The notes beneath the pieces are model-generated. The model did not search any database. It was not told the origin of the DNA and saw only the letters and a program-made list of their open reading frames with translations. A DNA stretch of 7,540 nucleotides, from the NCBI GenBank assembly GCA_017437205.1, contig JAFSBP010000003.1, positions 1 to 7,540 on the forward strand, written 5' to 3'. Each line of letters begins with the position of its first letter. Within the stretch, counting starts at the first letter, position 1. Source of the stretch: Lachnospiraceae bacterium. Lineage in GTDB: Bacteria; Bacillota; Clostridia; Lachnospirales; Lachnospiraceae. Positions 6,830 to 7,540 of this stretch are shown here, piece by piece. Position numbers and translations under genes: made by a program.

Positions 6830-6854
6830 CATTTGGTGTATTCAAAGGTAAAAT
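6826..6854 (+). promoter_or_regulatory. Near-consensus sigma-A promoter for mtaB
   Basis: A perfect TTGACA (6826-6831) and TAAAAT (6849-6854, five of six consensus bases) are separated by the optimal 17 bp. The -35 box overlaps the stop codon of the anti-sigma gene (TGA, 6827-6829). Transcription would start near 6861, leaving a leader of about 67 nt before mtaB. Confidence 0.82.
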
Positions 6855-6867
6855 AATCTATGTTATC

Positions 6868-6917
6868 CCTGTCTGTTGGCAATAAAGTGATTTGATTCCG
6901 ACGGAAAATTGGACAGG
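6868..6917 (+). promoter_or_regulatory. Possible hairpin in the mtaB leader covering the ribosome binding site
   Basis: CCTGTC (6868-6873) is complementary to GACAGG (6912-6917), which overlaps the mtaB ribosome binding site AGGAGG (6915-6920). An inner 7-bp stem is also possible (6873-6879 with 6898-6904, two G-U pairs). Together they could hide the ribosome binding site. No T-run follows, so it is not a terminator. It matches no riboswitch class that I recognise, and could be chance. Confidence 0.35.
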
Positions 6918-6927
6918 AGGAAATATT

Positions 6928-7540
6928 ATGAAAGCAGCATTGCATAATTTAGGCTGTAAGGTGAATGCTTATGAGACAGAGGCTATGCAGCAGCTTCTTG
7001 AGGCTGCCGGCTACGAGATCGTCCCCTTTGAGGAAACGGCAGACGTCTATGTGGTGAACACCTGCAGCGTGACCAATATTGCAGACCGAAAATCCAGACA
7101 GATGCTCCATCGTGCGAAGACGTTGAACCCGGGAGCGGTGGTGGTTGCCGCAGGCTGCTATGTGCAGGCCGCAGGAGAAGCTCTTCTGGCCGATGAGGCG
7201 GTGGATTTGATCATCGGAAACAATCAGAAAAACGAGCTGGTCAGTATTTTAGATAACTTCTTTGCAGACCGTTCCGCCAATGAGGCATTGATTGACATCG
7301 CAAAGACTCATGAATATGAGACGCTGTCCATCTCCCACACGGCGGAGCACACCAGAGCATTTATCAAGGTGCAGGACGGCTGCAATCAGTTCTGCAGTTA
7401 TTGTATCATTCCCTACACCAGAGGGCGGGTGCGCAGCCGTGAGCTGGCGGATGTAGTCGCTGAGGTTACTGCTCTGGCAAAGGCCGGGTACCGCGAGGTG
7501 GTCTTGACCGGTATCCACTTAAGTTCCTACGGCGTGGACA
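6928..7540 (+). CDS. mtaB: tRNA (t6A37)-methylthiotransferase MtaB, 5' part (204 codons, runs off the window)
   Basis: Radical-SAM iron-sulfur enzyme that adds a methylthio group to t6A at position 37 of ANN-decoding tRNAs, giving ms2t6A. The frame is open from ATG 6928 to the window end, so the protein is cut after 204 of the usual 430-450 residues. The N-terminal UPF0004 domain has its three cluster cysteines (Cys10, Cys46, Cys77). The radical-SAM motif CxxxCxxC is Cys152, Cys156, Cys159 in GCNQFCSYCIIPYTRGRVRS. LTGIHLSSYG (193-202) and the opening HNLGCKVNAYETEA favour MtaB (YqeV) over MiaB or RimO. AGGAGG (6915-6920) lies 7 nt before the start. In B. subtilis it follows rsmE directly; here four genes intervene. 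Like ThiI it depends on sulfur supply, which may explain the neighbourhood. The C-terminal TRAM domain is outside the window. Confidence 0.94.
   Translation, partial: MKAALHNLGCKVNAYETEAMQQLLEAAGYEIVPFEETADVYVVNTCSVTNIADRKSRQMLHRAKTLNPGAVVVAAGCYVQAAGEALLADEAVDLIIGNNQKNELVSILDNFFADRSANEALIDIAKTHEYETLSISHTAEHTRAFIKVQDGCNQFCSYCIIPYTRGRVRSRELADVVAEVTALAKAGYREVVLTGIHLSSYGVD

Overview
The window looks like a low-to-moderate GC Firmicute, most likely a Clostridia/Lachnospiraceae-type gut or rumen anaerobe. The evidence is strong AGGAGG-type ribosome binding sites, sigma-A-like promoters, a DnaJ followed by PrmA and RsmE as in the Firmicute dnaK heat-shock locus, a cysteine desulfurase–ThiI pair in which ThiI lacks the rhodanese domain, and a zinc-finger anti-sigma factor of a kind common in Clostridia. 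All genes lie on the + strand. The genus cannot be fixed from the window alone.

Layout. (1) Positions 11-2140: dnaJ and prmA, the tail of what is probably the hrcA-grpE-dnaK-dnaJ operon (upstream genes outside the window), closed by an intrinsic terminator at 2146-2176. (2) Positions 2181-5530: an extended -10 promoter drives rsmE, then a NifS/IscS-type cysteine desulfurase and thiI, with 58-59 nt gaps. The unit ends at an 11-bp-stem terminator at 5495-5530. (3) Positions 5538-6829: a two-gene ECF sigma factor / membrane anti-sigma operon whose start and stop codons overlap (ATGA). It is preceded by a sequence, TGTAAC-N16-CGTATA, that resembles a promoter read by ECF sigma factors themselves, so autoregulation is likely. 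(4) Positions 6826-7540: a near-consensus sigma-A promoter whose -35 box overlaps the anti-sigma stop codon, a leader of about 67 nt that can fold over the ribosome binding site, and the first 204 codons of mtaB, which runs off the window.

How it fits together. Apart from DnaJ and the sigma/anti-sigma pair, every gene modifies the translation machinery: PrmA methylates ribosomal protein L11, RsmE methylates 16S rRNA, the desulfurase plus ThiI make 4-thiouridine in tRNA, and MtaB makes the 2-methylthio form of t6A in tRNA. In Bacillus subtilis the order is dnaJ-prmA(yqeT)-rsmE(yqeU)-mtaB(yqeV). Here the desulfurase-thiI pair and the ECF module sit between rsmE and mtaB. The ECF module is the least understood part: its signal, its regulon and the role of the extracytoplasmic domain of its anti-sigma factor cannot be read from the sequence. 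No tRNA or rRNA genes, CRISPR arrays, insertion sequences or phage genes were seen. No stretch longer than 300 bases is without a gene.
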